Shown here piece by piece: positions 1 through 8,607 of a stretch of DNA of 12,615 bases. A program made the position numbers and the translations under genes. Each line of letters starts with the position of its first letter. Position 1 is the first letter of the stretch. The notes beneath the pieces are model-generated. The model was not told where the DNA came from. It saw only the letters and a program-made list of their open reading frames with translations, and ran no database searches. The stretch lies in the NCBI GenBank assembly GCA_039188505.1, contig JBCCZC010000141.1, positions 1-12,615 on the forward strand, read 5' to 3'. Source of the stretch: JBCCZC01 sp039188505 (lineage in GTDB: Bacteria; Pseudomonadota; Gammaproteobacteria; Xanthomonadales; SZUA-38).

Positions 1-2840
1 AAATCTTCGGCCTTCTCGCCACCCCGCCCGGCGTGCTGCTGGCCGGATCCAACGGCGTCTATCAGGTCGACATCGACTTCGAAGCGCCGGCGGTACTCGC
101 CGTCGAGCCGGTCTTCGAGGATACGTTCAGCTACGACCTGGTCGCCTCACGTCACCGCCCGGTGGTGTACGTCGGCACCGAAAGCGGGCTCGGCCTGCTT
201 GCGCGGGTCGACGGGCGATGGGTCAGCCGCGGCCTCGTGCCGGGGGTGACCCAGCGGGCCGACACGATCGCCGAAGATGGAGACGGGCGCGTGTGGGTCG
301 GCACCGGCACCGGCGTGGTCCAGGCGCTGGAGTGGGGGGCTGCCCAGGTGCCAGAGGTGACGCTCACGCTCGATGCTGCCGATGGCGTACCGGCCGGCAA
401 CGCGTGGGTCTTTTCGTTCGGTGACGACGTCATCTTCGCCACGACCGAGGGTGGCTATCGGCTCAGCGCCGACACGCCGCCGCGGCTCGAGCCGGATCCG
501 GACTTCGGCAACGAGCAGTTTGTCGAGGAGAAGGATGTCTTCCGATTTTTCAGCCCCGACGGTGAGCAGGCCGTCGCCATCGTCGGCGCCAGCCGCGGAG
601 CCGTCTGGTACGGCGAGCGCGGCGAAGACGGCCGCCTGAGCTGGGATCATCGAGCCTTCGCCCACCTCGGGCCGGGTCTCGTGCCGCTGCTGGAAACCAC
701 CGCCGACGGCACGCTGTGGGTGGCGATTCATCCGGATACCCATGCCGTCCCGCTGGCCGCGCTGGCGCAGGCGGACTATCCGACGAGCCGCCTGCTGCTT
801 CGGCGTGCGGGTCGCGCCGACGGTGAGTCGCCGCTCTTTGCCGGGATCGGTCCGGAGACGGTCGCGGAAGCACTGCCTTTCGCGTCCTCGGCGCTCCGCT
901 TCGAGTATGCGCTCGCCAGTTTCGTGGAACCGGAGCAGAGCGAGTATCGGGTTCGACTGGTGGGCCTCGACGACGCCTGGTCGCCCTGGTCCCCGGAAAC
1001 GATGCGGGACTACACGAACCTCGCCGGCGGCGCCTACCGGTTCGACGTGGAGGCCCGAGATGCCCGAGGGGTGGTCGCACCGGTTGCGTCCCTGTCCTTC
1101 TCGATCGAGCCGCCCGGGTACCTCTCGCCCCTGGCCAAGGTCGGCTATGCGGCTCTGGCGATCCTGCTCCTGCTGGCTGCCGCTCAGATCGGTCAGCGCA
1201 TCCGCAACCGGCGCCTGCTGGCCGAGCAGCGTCGCCTCGAGGGGGAGGTGGCCAGGCGAACCGCCGAGGTTCGCGCGCAGGCGCGGGAGATCGAGGCCCT
1301 GGGCGAGGCGCGGGCCCGATTTTTCGCCAACGTGTCGCACGAGTTCCGGACCCCGCTGACCCTGACCCGCGGCCCCCTGCGGGAGTTGGCGGCCGGCCGG
1401 GCGGGGGCATTGGATGACACGGCCCGCGACCACGTGGCGTTGGCGCTGCGCAACACCGAAGCGATGGAATCGCTGATCGGCCAGGTCCTTGACATCAACC
1501 GGCTGGAGGTCGGCCGCATGCCCTTGCGCCTGGCCCGGGGAGATCTCGCGGAGCTGGTACGGCGGGTCGCGGGTCGCTTCGAGCTCGAGGCGCGACGTCG
1601 CGCGATCGTCCTCGAGCTGACCGGCACCGAGGACCCGCTGCTGGTGGATTTTGATCCCGATCACGTGGACACGATCCTCGCGAACCTGCTGTCCAACGCG
1701 CTCAAGTTCACGCCGGCGGATGGCCGAGTTGCCCTCACCCTGGCTCACGACGACCAGACCGCTACGCTGACCGTGGCCGATACGGGGCCCGGCATCGACG
1801 GGGAAGATCCGGAGCGCGTGTTCGAGCGCTACGTGCAGGGCAGCGCTACCGACCCGACCCATCCGGGGACGGGTATCGGCCTGGCGCTGGTCAAGGAGCT
1901 GACCGAACTCCATCGGGGAACGGTGCGTCTCGAGACCCGTCCAGGCGCGGGCGCGTCCTTTGCCGTGACCTTGCCTCTCGAGGGCGTGGGCGAGGCGTCC
2001 TCTGCGGCGCCACCGGTTGCGACGCGGGACCCGGAAGCGGCCACCGGGGCCGGTGATGCAGCGGCGGTCCCGTACGTGCCGCCGGTCGACCCTGATGACG
2101 TGCCGACGCTGCTGATCGTCGACGACAACGACGAGCTGCGCGCCTTCCTTCGATTGCGGCTGCAGTCCAGCTATCGGATCGTCGAGGCCGCGGACGGCGA
2201 GGCCGGGCTCGCGGTGGCGCGGGCCGAGCTTCCGGACGCCATCGTCAGTGACGTGATGATGCCGAAGCGCGACGGCCTGGGTCTGACGGCCGCGCTGAAG
2301 GCGGATCCCGAGACCGACTTCATCCCGATCCTGCTGCTGACGGCAAAGGATCTGAAGCGCGACGTCGTTGCCGGCCTCGAGCAGGGCGCGGACGATTACC
2401 TGGGCAAGCCCTTCGACACCGCCGAGCTGGCGGCGCGGGTGGCGGGATTGATCGCGTCCCGGCGTCGCCTGCGAGAGCGCCTGTCCGAGCTGGAGACGCC
2501 GGCCCCGGCCGGCGTTCGGGACCGCTTTCTCGAGCGTGCCCAGGACGCGCTGCGCGAGCATCTGTCCGATCCCGGCTTCGGCATCAACGACTGGGCGCAG
2601 CTGCTGCACATGGATCGGACGACGCTGTACCGAAAGCTCAAGGCCGAGGCCGGAACCACGCCCGAGAAGCTGCTCCGCGAGACGCGCCTGGAGCTAGCAG
2701 CACGGCTGCTGCGGAAGGGAGTCGGAAACGTCGGCGAGGTGGCCGATTCGGTTGGATTCGCCAGCATTTCGCACTTCTCACGCACCTTCAAGGCGCGCTT
2801 CGGCCAGACGCCGGCCGCCTGGCGCCAGGCCGCCGGCTGA
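1..2840 (+). CDS. Hybrid two-component regulator (sensor propeller, Y_Y_Y, histidine kinase, receiver, AraC HTH), 5' truncated by window edge
   Basis: This single polypeptide combines a sensor kinase with its own transcription factor, and it would sit in the inner membrane. The frame is open from base 3, so the GTG at 33 is probably internal and the true start lies upstream of the window. In order I see: propeller-type repeats, including a Reg_prop-like TIAEDGDGRVWVGTGTGV near nt 265-320; a Y_Y_Y-like domain at about nt 885-1110; one membrane helix at about 1140-1200; and a charged coiled-coil linker. A HisKA H-box (FFANVSHEFRTPL) follows, with the phospho-acceptor His codon at 1338-1340. The ATPase domain (about 1660-1975) has an N-box LLSNALKFTP, DTGPGI and GTGIGLAL. 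The receiver (about 2103-2440) has an acidic VDD, the acceptor Asp codon at 2250-2252 in SDVMMP, an LLLTAK Thr and a GKPF Lys. A two-helix AraC/HTH_18 domain (about 2540-2835) ends the protein. All kinase and receiver key residues are intact, so it should be active. Such proteins usually sense periplasmic saccharides or other nutrients in Bacteroidetes. The ligand here is unknown. The large exported-protein gene begins 176 bp downstream. Confidence 0.95.
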   Translation, partial: IFGLLATPPGVLLAGSNGVYQVDIDFEAPAVLAVEPVFEDTFSYDLVASRHRPVVYVGTESGLGLLARVDGRWVSRGLVPGVTQRADTIAEDGDGRVWVGTGTGVVQALEWGAAQVPEVTLTLDAADGVPAGNAWVFSFGDDVIFATTEGGYRLSADTPPRLEPDPDFGNEQFVEEKDVFRFFSPDGEQAVAIVGASRGAVWYGERGEDGRLSWDHRAFAHLGPGLVPLLETTADGTLWVAIHPDTHAVPLAALAQADYPTSRLLLRRAGRADGESPLFAGIGPETVAEALPFASSALRFEYALASFVEPEQSEYRVRLVGLDDAWSPWSPETMRDYTNLAGGAYRFDVEARDARGVVAPVASLSFSIEPPGYLSPLAKVGYAALAILLLLAAAQIGQRIRNRRLLAEQRRLEGEVARRTAEVRAQAREIEALGEARARFFANVSHEFRTPLTLTRGPLRELAAGRAGALDDTARDHVALALRNTEAMESLIGQVLDINRLEVGRMPLRLARGDLAELVRRVAGRFELEARRRAIVLELTGTEDPLLVDFDPDHVDTILANLLSNALKFTPADGRVALTLAHDDQTATLTVADTGPGIDGEDPERVFERYVQGSATDPTHPGTGIGLALVKELTELHRGTVRLETRPGAGASFAVTLPLEGVGEASSAAPPVATRDPEAATGAGDAAAVPYVPPVDPDDVPTLLIVDDNDELRAFLRLRLQSSYRIVEAADGEAGLAVARAELPDAIVSDVMMPKRDGLGLTAALKADPETDFIPILLLTAKDLKRDVVAGLEQGADDYLGKPFDTAELAARVAGLIASRRRLRERLSELETPAPAGVRDRFLERAQDALREHLSDPGFGINDWAQLLHMDRTTLYRKLKAEAGTTPEKLLRETRLELAARLLRKGVGNVGEVADSVGFASISHFSRTFKARFGQTPAAWRQAAG

Positions 2841-2856
2841 GCTTTCGAAGCCGTGT

Positions 2857-2900
2857 GGGTCTTGGGCTCCCGGCCCAGATCGACCCGTCAGTGGTTTTTT
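2857..2900 (+). terminator. Possible Rho-independent terminator after the hybrid regulator
   Basis: A two-part stem is visible. GGGTC (2857-2861) pairs with GACCC (2882-2886), and inside it TGGGC (2863-2867) pairs with GCCCA (2873-2877) around a TCCCG loop. A run of six T residues follows at 2895-2900. The hairpin starts 17 bases after the regulator's stop codon. The T-tract is 8 bases away from the stem instead of adjacent, so termination may be weak. The hairpin could also act as an mRNA 3'-end or processing structure. Folding was done by eye. Confidence 0.4.
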
Positions 2901-3002
2901 GTCAGCGCATTGCAAGCTTCTGCAACCAGGAGGCAAAGGAACGCAACAGGGCCGCTACCGCCGCGTCGGCGGCCCGTGAGACCGTCGTGGGACCGCGACC
3001 AC

Positions 3003-3009
3003 GGAAGGA
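3003..3009 (+). promoter_or_regulatory. Ribosome binding site that fixes the start of the large secreted protein
   Basis: GGAAGGA lies 7 bases before the ATG at 3017. The frame is open back to a GTG at 2855. However, the extra 54 residues that start would add lack secretion-signal features, while the sequence from 3017 reads as a canonical signal peptide. The RBS and the signal peptide together support 3017. Confidence 0.7.
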
Positions 3010-3016
3010 TCGACCC

Positions 3017-6000
3017 ATGCCATTGAAGCTCGGAACACTGCTTGCGCCCTTCGCCCTGCTGCTGTCCGCCGCGCCGTGCGGTGCTGTGGGCGAGGCCGAC
3101 GGGTGGAGTCCGATGATCGCGTCGCTCTCGGCGCCGCGGGGTCGGGACGGTATCGCCATGCGCGCGGGCGAACCGCTCTCGATCGAGCTCCGGGAACCGG
3201 TCGCTGCAATCGCCCTGAGTATCCACGATCCGCGGGGCGACTCCATTTTCGAGGTGCGCTGGTTCCGCGGCGACTGGGCGCTGGGTTCGCGACGCTTCGC
3301 CCCGGCGGACATCGCCCTTCCCGATGTGCTGCCCATGGCCGGCGACACCCTGTTCGTCAGCGCGCCCGAGCCCTTCGACCGAATCGAGCTACACGAGATC
3401 CATGGACGCGCGATCGGTGATCCGGAAACGGTGACCGGCTTCGAGGTGCTGGCGGCCAAGGGCGAATCCGACCCGAACACCGAAGCGCTGGCCTGCCAGC
3501 TGCCGCTGGGGATTGCTCACAACTTCGCCTTCGGCTTCGCGCTAATCCCCACGGGGCTCGGCACGGAGCTCCTCGCCGCGGGTACCGTGTACGCGACCAA
3601 CCTGGCGCTCAAGTTCTGCAAGCCGTGGATCGAGGCCCCGCGGGACGTCGTGATCGCTGCGCCGCCACCCGGCGAGTGCAGCGTCGCCGTTCCCCAGGAG
3701 CACGTCCAGAGCGCCTATGAGAACGCGCTGGGCGCCAGACTCACGTACGAAACGGACTGGGGCTTTCTACGCCAACCGCGGGTCTTCCACCACAACACGG
3801 GCCTCGACGTGAATCTGCTCGGGCTGGGGATTCCGGCCCCGCCGGACGCCACGCGGGCAAGCGTCGGCGCGATCCTGTCCGAGTCCTTTGCGACCCAGGC
3901 GATCTACGCGGCCTGCAAGGAGGACGGTTCGGTCGCCACCAGCTCCGTGGCGGGCGACAACCGCGAGTTTCTTTGCCCCTACGTCGAGGGGCGCGAGCTG
4001 GCGATTCCGGTCGGCGACAACACGCTGGTCTGGCGCGCGAACGTTCGGGTTACGCCCATCGATCTCCTCGGCATCCTCACGGTGCTGATTCCCGGTATAC
4101 CGCCCGGCTCGAAGCTCGAGCCCTATGCCTCGATCCTCAAGAACGTCATCGTCGAATCGATCCTCATCGGCATCGACGCCAACCTGCTCAAGGGCATCCG
4201 CTTCGGCAACTTTCGGGACGCCATCCAGACCGTCAGCGTGCAGGACCTGGTCCCGCCGACGGTCACGCCGAGGCCCGCCTCGCAGTCCCGGATCGAGGCG
4301 CGACTGGTGGGTGGGGAGATCCACGTGACCATCGAGGCGGACGAGCCCGGGGGCGTTTCCCGGCGCAACTACGAACGGTTCCTGAGCGACATGTACGACG
4401 TATCCGACGCCTGCGATCGCTTCACCACCTTCGCGCCGGGCTACCCGGACCCGGCGCTGCGCGCCTTCTGGCCCGTGTCGACGACCGTCGAGAACAACGC
4501 GTTCTTTATCATCTGGACCGCAGCCGATCCCGGTCCCAACGCGTCGGGGGATCCCAACGAGGTCACCGCTCGGATGCGCGTTGAGGTGGTGGATATCCGC
4601 CCGCCAGCGATTCTTGCGCCGCCGGACATCGTCGAGGTGGGTACCAGTGAAGTCACTGAGCTGGGTCAGCCGCTCGTATTCGACTTCGTGGACCTCGATC
4701 CGGTCATCACCAACGACGCGACGCTGCCCCTGGGGCCGGGGCTGACGACGGTGACCTGGACTGCGACCGACGCCTCCGGCAACTCGGCGACGGCAACCCA
4801 GCTCGTCAACGTGAAGAGCTCGAATCAGGATCCAAGCGCTGTGGCCCAGGCGGGGGCGGACCGCGCGCGCGCCGTCTCCTTCGAGCCCACCACGCTCCGG
4901 CTCGAGGGCAGTGATCCGGACGGTGATCCCCTGCGCTTCTACGTTGACGACTACCCGGAGGAGGGCTTCTTCGTCGCGCCGCTGTATCCCTATTTCGTCG
5001 AGGACTATCGCGTGGCCGCTTCAAGCCCGGAAGACAGCAGCGTCGAGACCCTGCAGGCCGTCTGCACCAACGGCGAGGGCTCGCCCACCAAGCGCATCGA
5101 GCTGGCGTTCCCCTTCGAGCCGACCTACTTCACGGCCAACGATGCCGGTCGCAGCTACGTCGTCGACATGGGCTCGGTCAAATGTGACCCCCTACGACGT
5201 GACGGCTTCAAGCGCGAGCAGCGCATCGCCCGTTTCGGGCCCGCCGGGGAGCTCGAGGTGGCGCTACCGGTCGGCGAAAACGAGTTCCGCGATCTCGTCG
5301 TGGACGAGCGCAACGGTGTGATCGTCTCCACGCAGAACCTGGGCGGACTCAGCCGGGCCGGCGTGGAAACCTACGATCTGGACCTCAATTCGCTGGAGTT
5401 CTACCGGCTGGAGAACATGCGCGAGCGCCTGCCGGACGGCAGCCAGGGCGGCTGCGGCAGCTTCGGCACCAACGGCTTCTGCGAGATCCGCGACGCCGTT
5501 AGCGCGGTCGTGGATCGCAACGGGGTGCTCTACGTGATGGAGCGGACCGGGCGCATCTATGCGCTCGATGCGTTCCGCGAGGAGTCCGAGGCCGTGCTCT
5601 TCATCGACTACCTCTCCGACGATGTCACGAGCAGCGCCTCGACGTTCGTCCCCGCGGATTCGCTGGCGCTGGACTCGGAGGGCTTCGTCTACGCGTCACG
5701 CAACAACCGGCTCTACAAGTACACGCCATCCTGGGTCGACGAGAACGGGCTCGCGTGGCCCGGGGAACCGGTCGGCTGGCTCGGTCGCTGCGACACGGAC
5801 CTCGCGGCGGGCGATGAGGCCGTCTGCGATACCTTCAGCCAGCGCAGCCTTGGCTATTCGTGTACGGATGCGACCTGCGGCGTCGAGCTCGACATTCCCC
5901 AGAACGAGCGCGACTTCTGCGACTACACCTTCTCCAACGACGGCAACTTCGGCTGTCGTCCCGGTCAGTTCCGGTCACCTCGAGGTATCGATATCGACGA

Positions 6001-8500
6001 CCGCGACACCCTTTACGTGGCGGATGCGGGCAACCAGCGCATCCAGCGCTTCACCGTCGACGGCTTCTTCGCGGGCGAGGCCGAGAGCGAGTGCGACGGC
6101 AGCTGCTTCGTCCTCGGCGACTTCGGCAGTCCCCAGGACGTGTCGGTCAACTCCAGCCGGTTCTACATCCTCGACACGCAGACCGACCTCCTGCACGTCT
6201 CCCTGCTGACGCCGTTCAAGGACCAGGGGCCCGACTTCGCCGAACTGGTCTACCAGTCGAACAACGATTTCGCCTGCACACTGTCGGCGGACTGCGTCGA
6301 CCGCTTCGGCTTCAGTGTTTCCGACGGCGTGCGGGATCCGGACACCGGCGAGCCCATGAGGTCCGCGCCCGCCACCGTCGAGGTCGAGGTTGCCCGCAAC
6401 TTCCGGCCGCCGGTCGCCACGCCCGGCATCGCCGCCGTTGTGCTCGAAGACGTGGAGACGCCGATCGTTCTGGACGGCGCGGAACTCGACCCTCTGGATA
6501 CCCTGAGCTTCCGGCTGGCGACGCCACCCGATCACGGCACGGTGCTGATCGTGGACGACGAGGCGCGCTACGTGTCCGATCCGGACTACGTGGGCCCGGA
6601 CGAATTCGCCTTCGCCGCCTTCGACGGTCTGGACGAATCCGCCGCAGAAGTGGTCGCCGTCACGGTGCTAAATGTGAACGACGCCCCTATCGTCAGCCCG
6701 ATCGACGACGCCAGCGTGATCCGAGGCTTCAACTTCCGCCTCGACGGCGACTTCCGCGACCCGGACACCGCGTCAGGCCTCGTCGACCGACACCGCCTCG
6801 ACATCGACTGGGGGGACGGCACCATCGAGCCCGAGGGCAGCCTCGACATGACGGGCCTGCCAAACGGCCCGATCCTGAACGAGAGCGGCACCGGGGTCGG
6901 CAGCATCACCGCCGAACACGTCTATACCGCGGCAGGCAGGTACACGCTTTCAGTCTGCGTGACCGATCAGGTTGCCGACAGCGCTGCGAAGCCCCCGACA
7001 GCGACATCGCTCGTCGGCTGCGGGCAGGCCATCGTGACGGTCAACGACGGCGTCGATCTGGTGCTATCCGCGGAGGCCAGCAACGACACCGTGGTGCCAG
7101 GGCAGTTCCTGAGCTACGAGGTGACGGTCGAGAACCGCCTTCCTGACACCGGCGCAGGTCGCAGCGCGAGCGGCGTGGTGCTCGCGTTGAACCTCGACCG
7201 GGCCCTGGACCCGGCTTCGATCACGACCAGCGGGCTTGCCTGTGAACGCGACGGCTTCGAACTGTCCTGCATCGTCGGCACGCTCGCGCCCGGCGGCGAG
7301 CGGTCGGTGACGATCACCGCCAGCGTGCCCTTCGACGCGGAGGTCGGCTCGCTCCTGCGGCTGCAAGCCGATGCCACCCTGGACCAGCAGGACGCGACGC
7401 CGGAGAACCGCCTGGCGCTGGTGACGCCGCTCCTGCGCCCGGCCGACTACACGGTCGGAACCTCGGGCGATGCGCGCGACGACGTCGGCGATGCCACCCC
7501 CGGCGACGGACGCTGCGCCAGCGCCGCGGGTGTCTGCACGCTGCGTGCCGCGATCGAAGAGGCCAATGCCTCGGCCGGTCAGCAGACGATTGCACTGCCC
7601 AACGGCGTCTTCAGCCTCACCGGCGGACCGCTCCCGCGCCTCACCGAGAGCGTGATCCTCCTCGGTTCCGGGGCCAGGAATACGATCATCGACGGGCTCG
7701 AGGAGAACCTGCTGTCCACCGAATCGGGGATCCCGCTGCGGCTGGAGGACCTGACCGTCGCCAACGGCAACGTCGCGGTCCGCGCCAACGGCGATCTCAC
7801 CGTCCGGCGCGTGCGCTTCACGAACAATCAGGCGACGAACTTCTTCGGCGGCGCGATTCTCGCCGAGGCGGCGCTGGACCTGGCGGACGTCACGTTCGAT
7901 GGCAACGAGACGAACAATGATGGCGCGGCCGTCTTTTCCTTCGGCGATCGGAGCACCCTGGTCAACGTCACCGTCACCGGCGGCGTCGGCGGCGGGCTCG
8001 CCTTCACCACGGGCAACCACGAACTCACGCACGTCACGATCGTCGGGAACGAGTCCGGGGGCGGCTGGAGCGACGTCGCGGGCGCGCTGAGCGTCTATGG
8101 CGACGCGACGGTCACCCTGACGAATTCGATCCTGGCCCGCAACATCGTGGGACCGTTTGGGAACGGCCCGAACTGCGGTGTCGAGGGCACGCTCGTCTCC
8201 GGCGGCGGCAACCTTTTCGGCGATCTCGACCAGTGCCCCGTCGCGTTCGAGCGCCGCGATCGCCAGGTGCCTGACCCGAAGCTTGGGCCGACGGCGATCC
8301 GCAAGCGCGGCCTGCCGACGAGAGACCCGCTGCTCGAGAGCCTGGCGGTCGACCGTGCGCTCTCGAGCGCCTGCGTTGCGGCTGACGCGGTCGGCACGCC
8401 GCGACCCGTCGACGGCGACGGCGACGGCGTTGCCGCCTGCGACATCGGCGCCGCCGAGCTTCTGCCGGACCGCGTCTTCGCCGACGGATTCGAGCGCTAG
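3017..8500 (+). CDS. Very large exported multidomain protein (HYR, NHL propeller, cadherin/Ig-like, PKD, DUF11-like, CSLREA/choice-of-anchor-Q-like)
   Basis: This 1827-residue protein is predicted to be exported. Residues 1 to about 25 (MPLKLGTLLAPFALLLSAAP...) form a Sec signal peptide. Residues ~26-520 are mostly unfamiliar but contain HYR-like strands such as IPVGDNTLVW. A clearer HYR domain lies at about 530-600 (LGPGLTTVTWTATDASGNSA). A cadherin/Ig-like start (GSDPDGDPLRFYV, ~633) is followed by a long Cys-containing propeller-like stretch. That stretch includes an NHL repeat (RGIDIDDRDTLYVADAGNQR, ~990-1010). The Ig-like fold then appears to resume at ~1074 and ends with SAPATVEVEV. Next come a second cadherin/Ig-like domain (~1132-1225), a PKD-like domain (~1228-1343, DWGDGT...HVYTAAGRYTLSV) and a DUF11-like domain (~1345-1462). 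A CSLREA-type motif (CTLRAAIEEANA, ~1507) leads into a parallel beta-helix. A choice-of-anchor-Q-like end (DGDGDGVAACDIGAAEL) and the tail DRVFADGFER close it. No catalytic site is recognised. Adhesion, glycan binding or surface display is inference. Codon use matches the neighbouring host-like genes. Confidence 0.93.
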   Translation: MPLKLGTLLAPFALLLSAAPCGAVGEADGWSPMIASLSAPRGRDGIAMRAGEPLSIELREPVAAIALSIHDPRGDSIFEVRWFRGDWALGSRRFAPADIALPDVLPMAGDTLFVSAPEPFDRIELHEIHGRAIGDPETVTGFEVLAAKGESDPNTEALACQLPLGIAHNFAFGFALIPTGLGTELLAAGTVYATNLALKFCKPWIEAPRDVVIAAPPPGECSVAVPQEHVQSAYENALGARLTYETDWGFLRQPRVFHHNTGLDVNLLGLGIPAPPDATRASVGAILSESFATQAIYAACKEDGSVATSSVAGDNREFLCPYVEGRELAIPVGDNTLVWRANVRVTPIDLLGILTVLIPGIPPGSKLEPYASILKNVIVESILIGIDANLLKGIRFGNFRDAIQTVSVQDLVPPTVTPRPASQSRIEARLVGGEIHVTIEADEPGGVSRRNYERFLSDMYDVSDACDRFTTFAPGYPDPALRAFWPVSTTVENNAFFIIWTAADPGPNASGDPNEVTARMRVEVVDIRPPAILAPPDIVEVGTSEVTELGQPLVFDFVDLDPVITNDATLPLGPGLTTVTWTATDASGNSATATQLVNVKSSNQDPSAVAQAGADRARAVSFEPTTLRLEGSDPDGDPLRFYVDDYPEEGFFVAPLYPYFVEDYRVAASSPEDSSVETLQAVCTNGEGSPTKRIELAFPFEPTYFTANDAGRSYVVDMGSVKCDPLRRDGFKREQRIARFGPAGELEVALPVGENEFRDLVVDERNGVIVSTQNLGGLSRAGVETYDLDLNSLEFYRLENMRERLPDGSQGGCGSFGTNGFCEIRDAVSAVVDRNGVLYVMERTGRIYALDAFREESEAVLFIDYLSDDVTSSASTFVPADSLALDSEGFVYASRNNRLYKYTPSWVDENGLAWPGEPVGWLGRCDTDLAAGDEAVCDTFSQRSLGYSCTDATCGVELDIPQNERDFCDYTFSNDGNFGCRPGQFRSPRGIDIDDRDTLYVADAGNQRIQRFTVDGFFAGEAESECDGSCFVLGDFGSPQDVSVNSSRFYILDTQTDLLHVSLLTPFKDQGPDFAELVYQSNNDFACTLSADCVDRFGFSVSDGVRDPDTGEPMRSAPATVEVEVARNFRPPVATPGIAAVVLEDVETPIVLDGAELDPLDTLSFRLATPPDHGTVLIVDDEARYVSDPDYVGPDEFAFAAFDGLDESAAEVVAVTVLNVNDAPIVSPIDDASVIRGFNFRLDGDFRDPDTASGLVDRHRLDIDWGDGTIEPEGSLDMTGLPNGPILNESGTGVGSITAEHVYTAAGRYTLSVCVTDQVADSAAKPPTATSLVGCGQAIVTVNDGVDLVLSAEASNDTVVPGQFLSYEVTVENRLPDTGAGRSASGVVLALNLDRALDPASITTSGLACERDGFELSCIVGTLAPGGERSVTITASVPFDAEVGSLLRLQADATLDQQDATPENRLALVTPLLRPADYTVGTSGDARDDVGDATPGDGRCASAAGVCTLRAAIEEANASAGQQTIALPNGVFSLTGGPLPRLTESVILLGSGARNTIIDGLEENLLSTESGIPLRLEDLTVANGNVAVRANGDLTVRRVRFTNNQATNFFGGAILAEAALDLADVTFDGNETNNDGAAVFSFGDRSTLVNVTVTGGVGGGLAFTTGNHELTHVTIVGNESGGGWSDVAGALSVYGDATVTLTNSILARNIVGPFGNGPNCGVEGTLVSGGGNLFGDLDQCPVAFERRDRQVPDPKLGPTAIRKRGLPTRDPLLESLAVDRALSSACVAADAVGTPRPVDGDGDGVAACDIGAAELLPDRVFADGFER

Positions 8501-8525
8501 CGGGTGTCGCGCGGGACAGGAACCT

Positions 8526-8555
8526 ACCGGAGCGGCCGAGACGGCCGTTTCCGGT
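8526..8555. terminator. Long hairpin between convergent genes, probable bidirectional terminator
   Basis: ACCGGA (8526-8531) pairs with TCCGGT (8550-8555), and CGGCCG (8533-8538) pairs with CGGCCG (8542-8547) around an AGA triloop. Only a 1-versus-2 base internal bulge interrupts the 12 base pairs. It lies 25 bases after the stop of the large plus-strand gene and about 50 bases past the stop of the minus-strand transporter. There is no real T-tract on either strand, so it may mark an mRNA end or Rho-assisted termination instead of a classic intrinsic terminator. Confidence 0.5.
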
Positions 8556-8607
8556 CGAGAGCAGGGTCATCCGCTGCCGAAAATCGCCGGTCCTCCGACG
8601 GCTAGCC

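Noticed and set aside
147..2609. 820-codon open frame on the minus strand opposite the hybrid regulator
   Set aside because: It mirrors the codons of a gene with unmistakable kinase, receiver and AraC motifs. Its own product is Arg/Gln-rich with no domain. Long antisense frames are expected at this GC.
2855..3016. N-terminal extension of the secreted protein from GTG 2855
   Set aside because: No ribosome site, the terminator-like hairpin lies in it, and a proper signal peptide with RBS begins at 3017.
5860..7146. 428-codon plus-strand frame inside the large secreted protein gene
   Set aside because: It is an out-of-frame reading rich in Arg with no motif, while the main frame shows NHL and cadherin-like domains across the same bases.
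7064..8032. 322-codon minus-strand frame opposite the CSLREA region
   Set aside because: A GC-driven antisense shadow; the plus strand carries clear DUF11-like, CSLREA and beta-helix sequence.
8408..8432. GGCGAC hexamer repeats (about three copies)
   Set aside because: They encode the DGDGDG acidic loop of the choice-of-anchor-like domain, so the repeat is explained by the protein.
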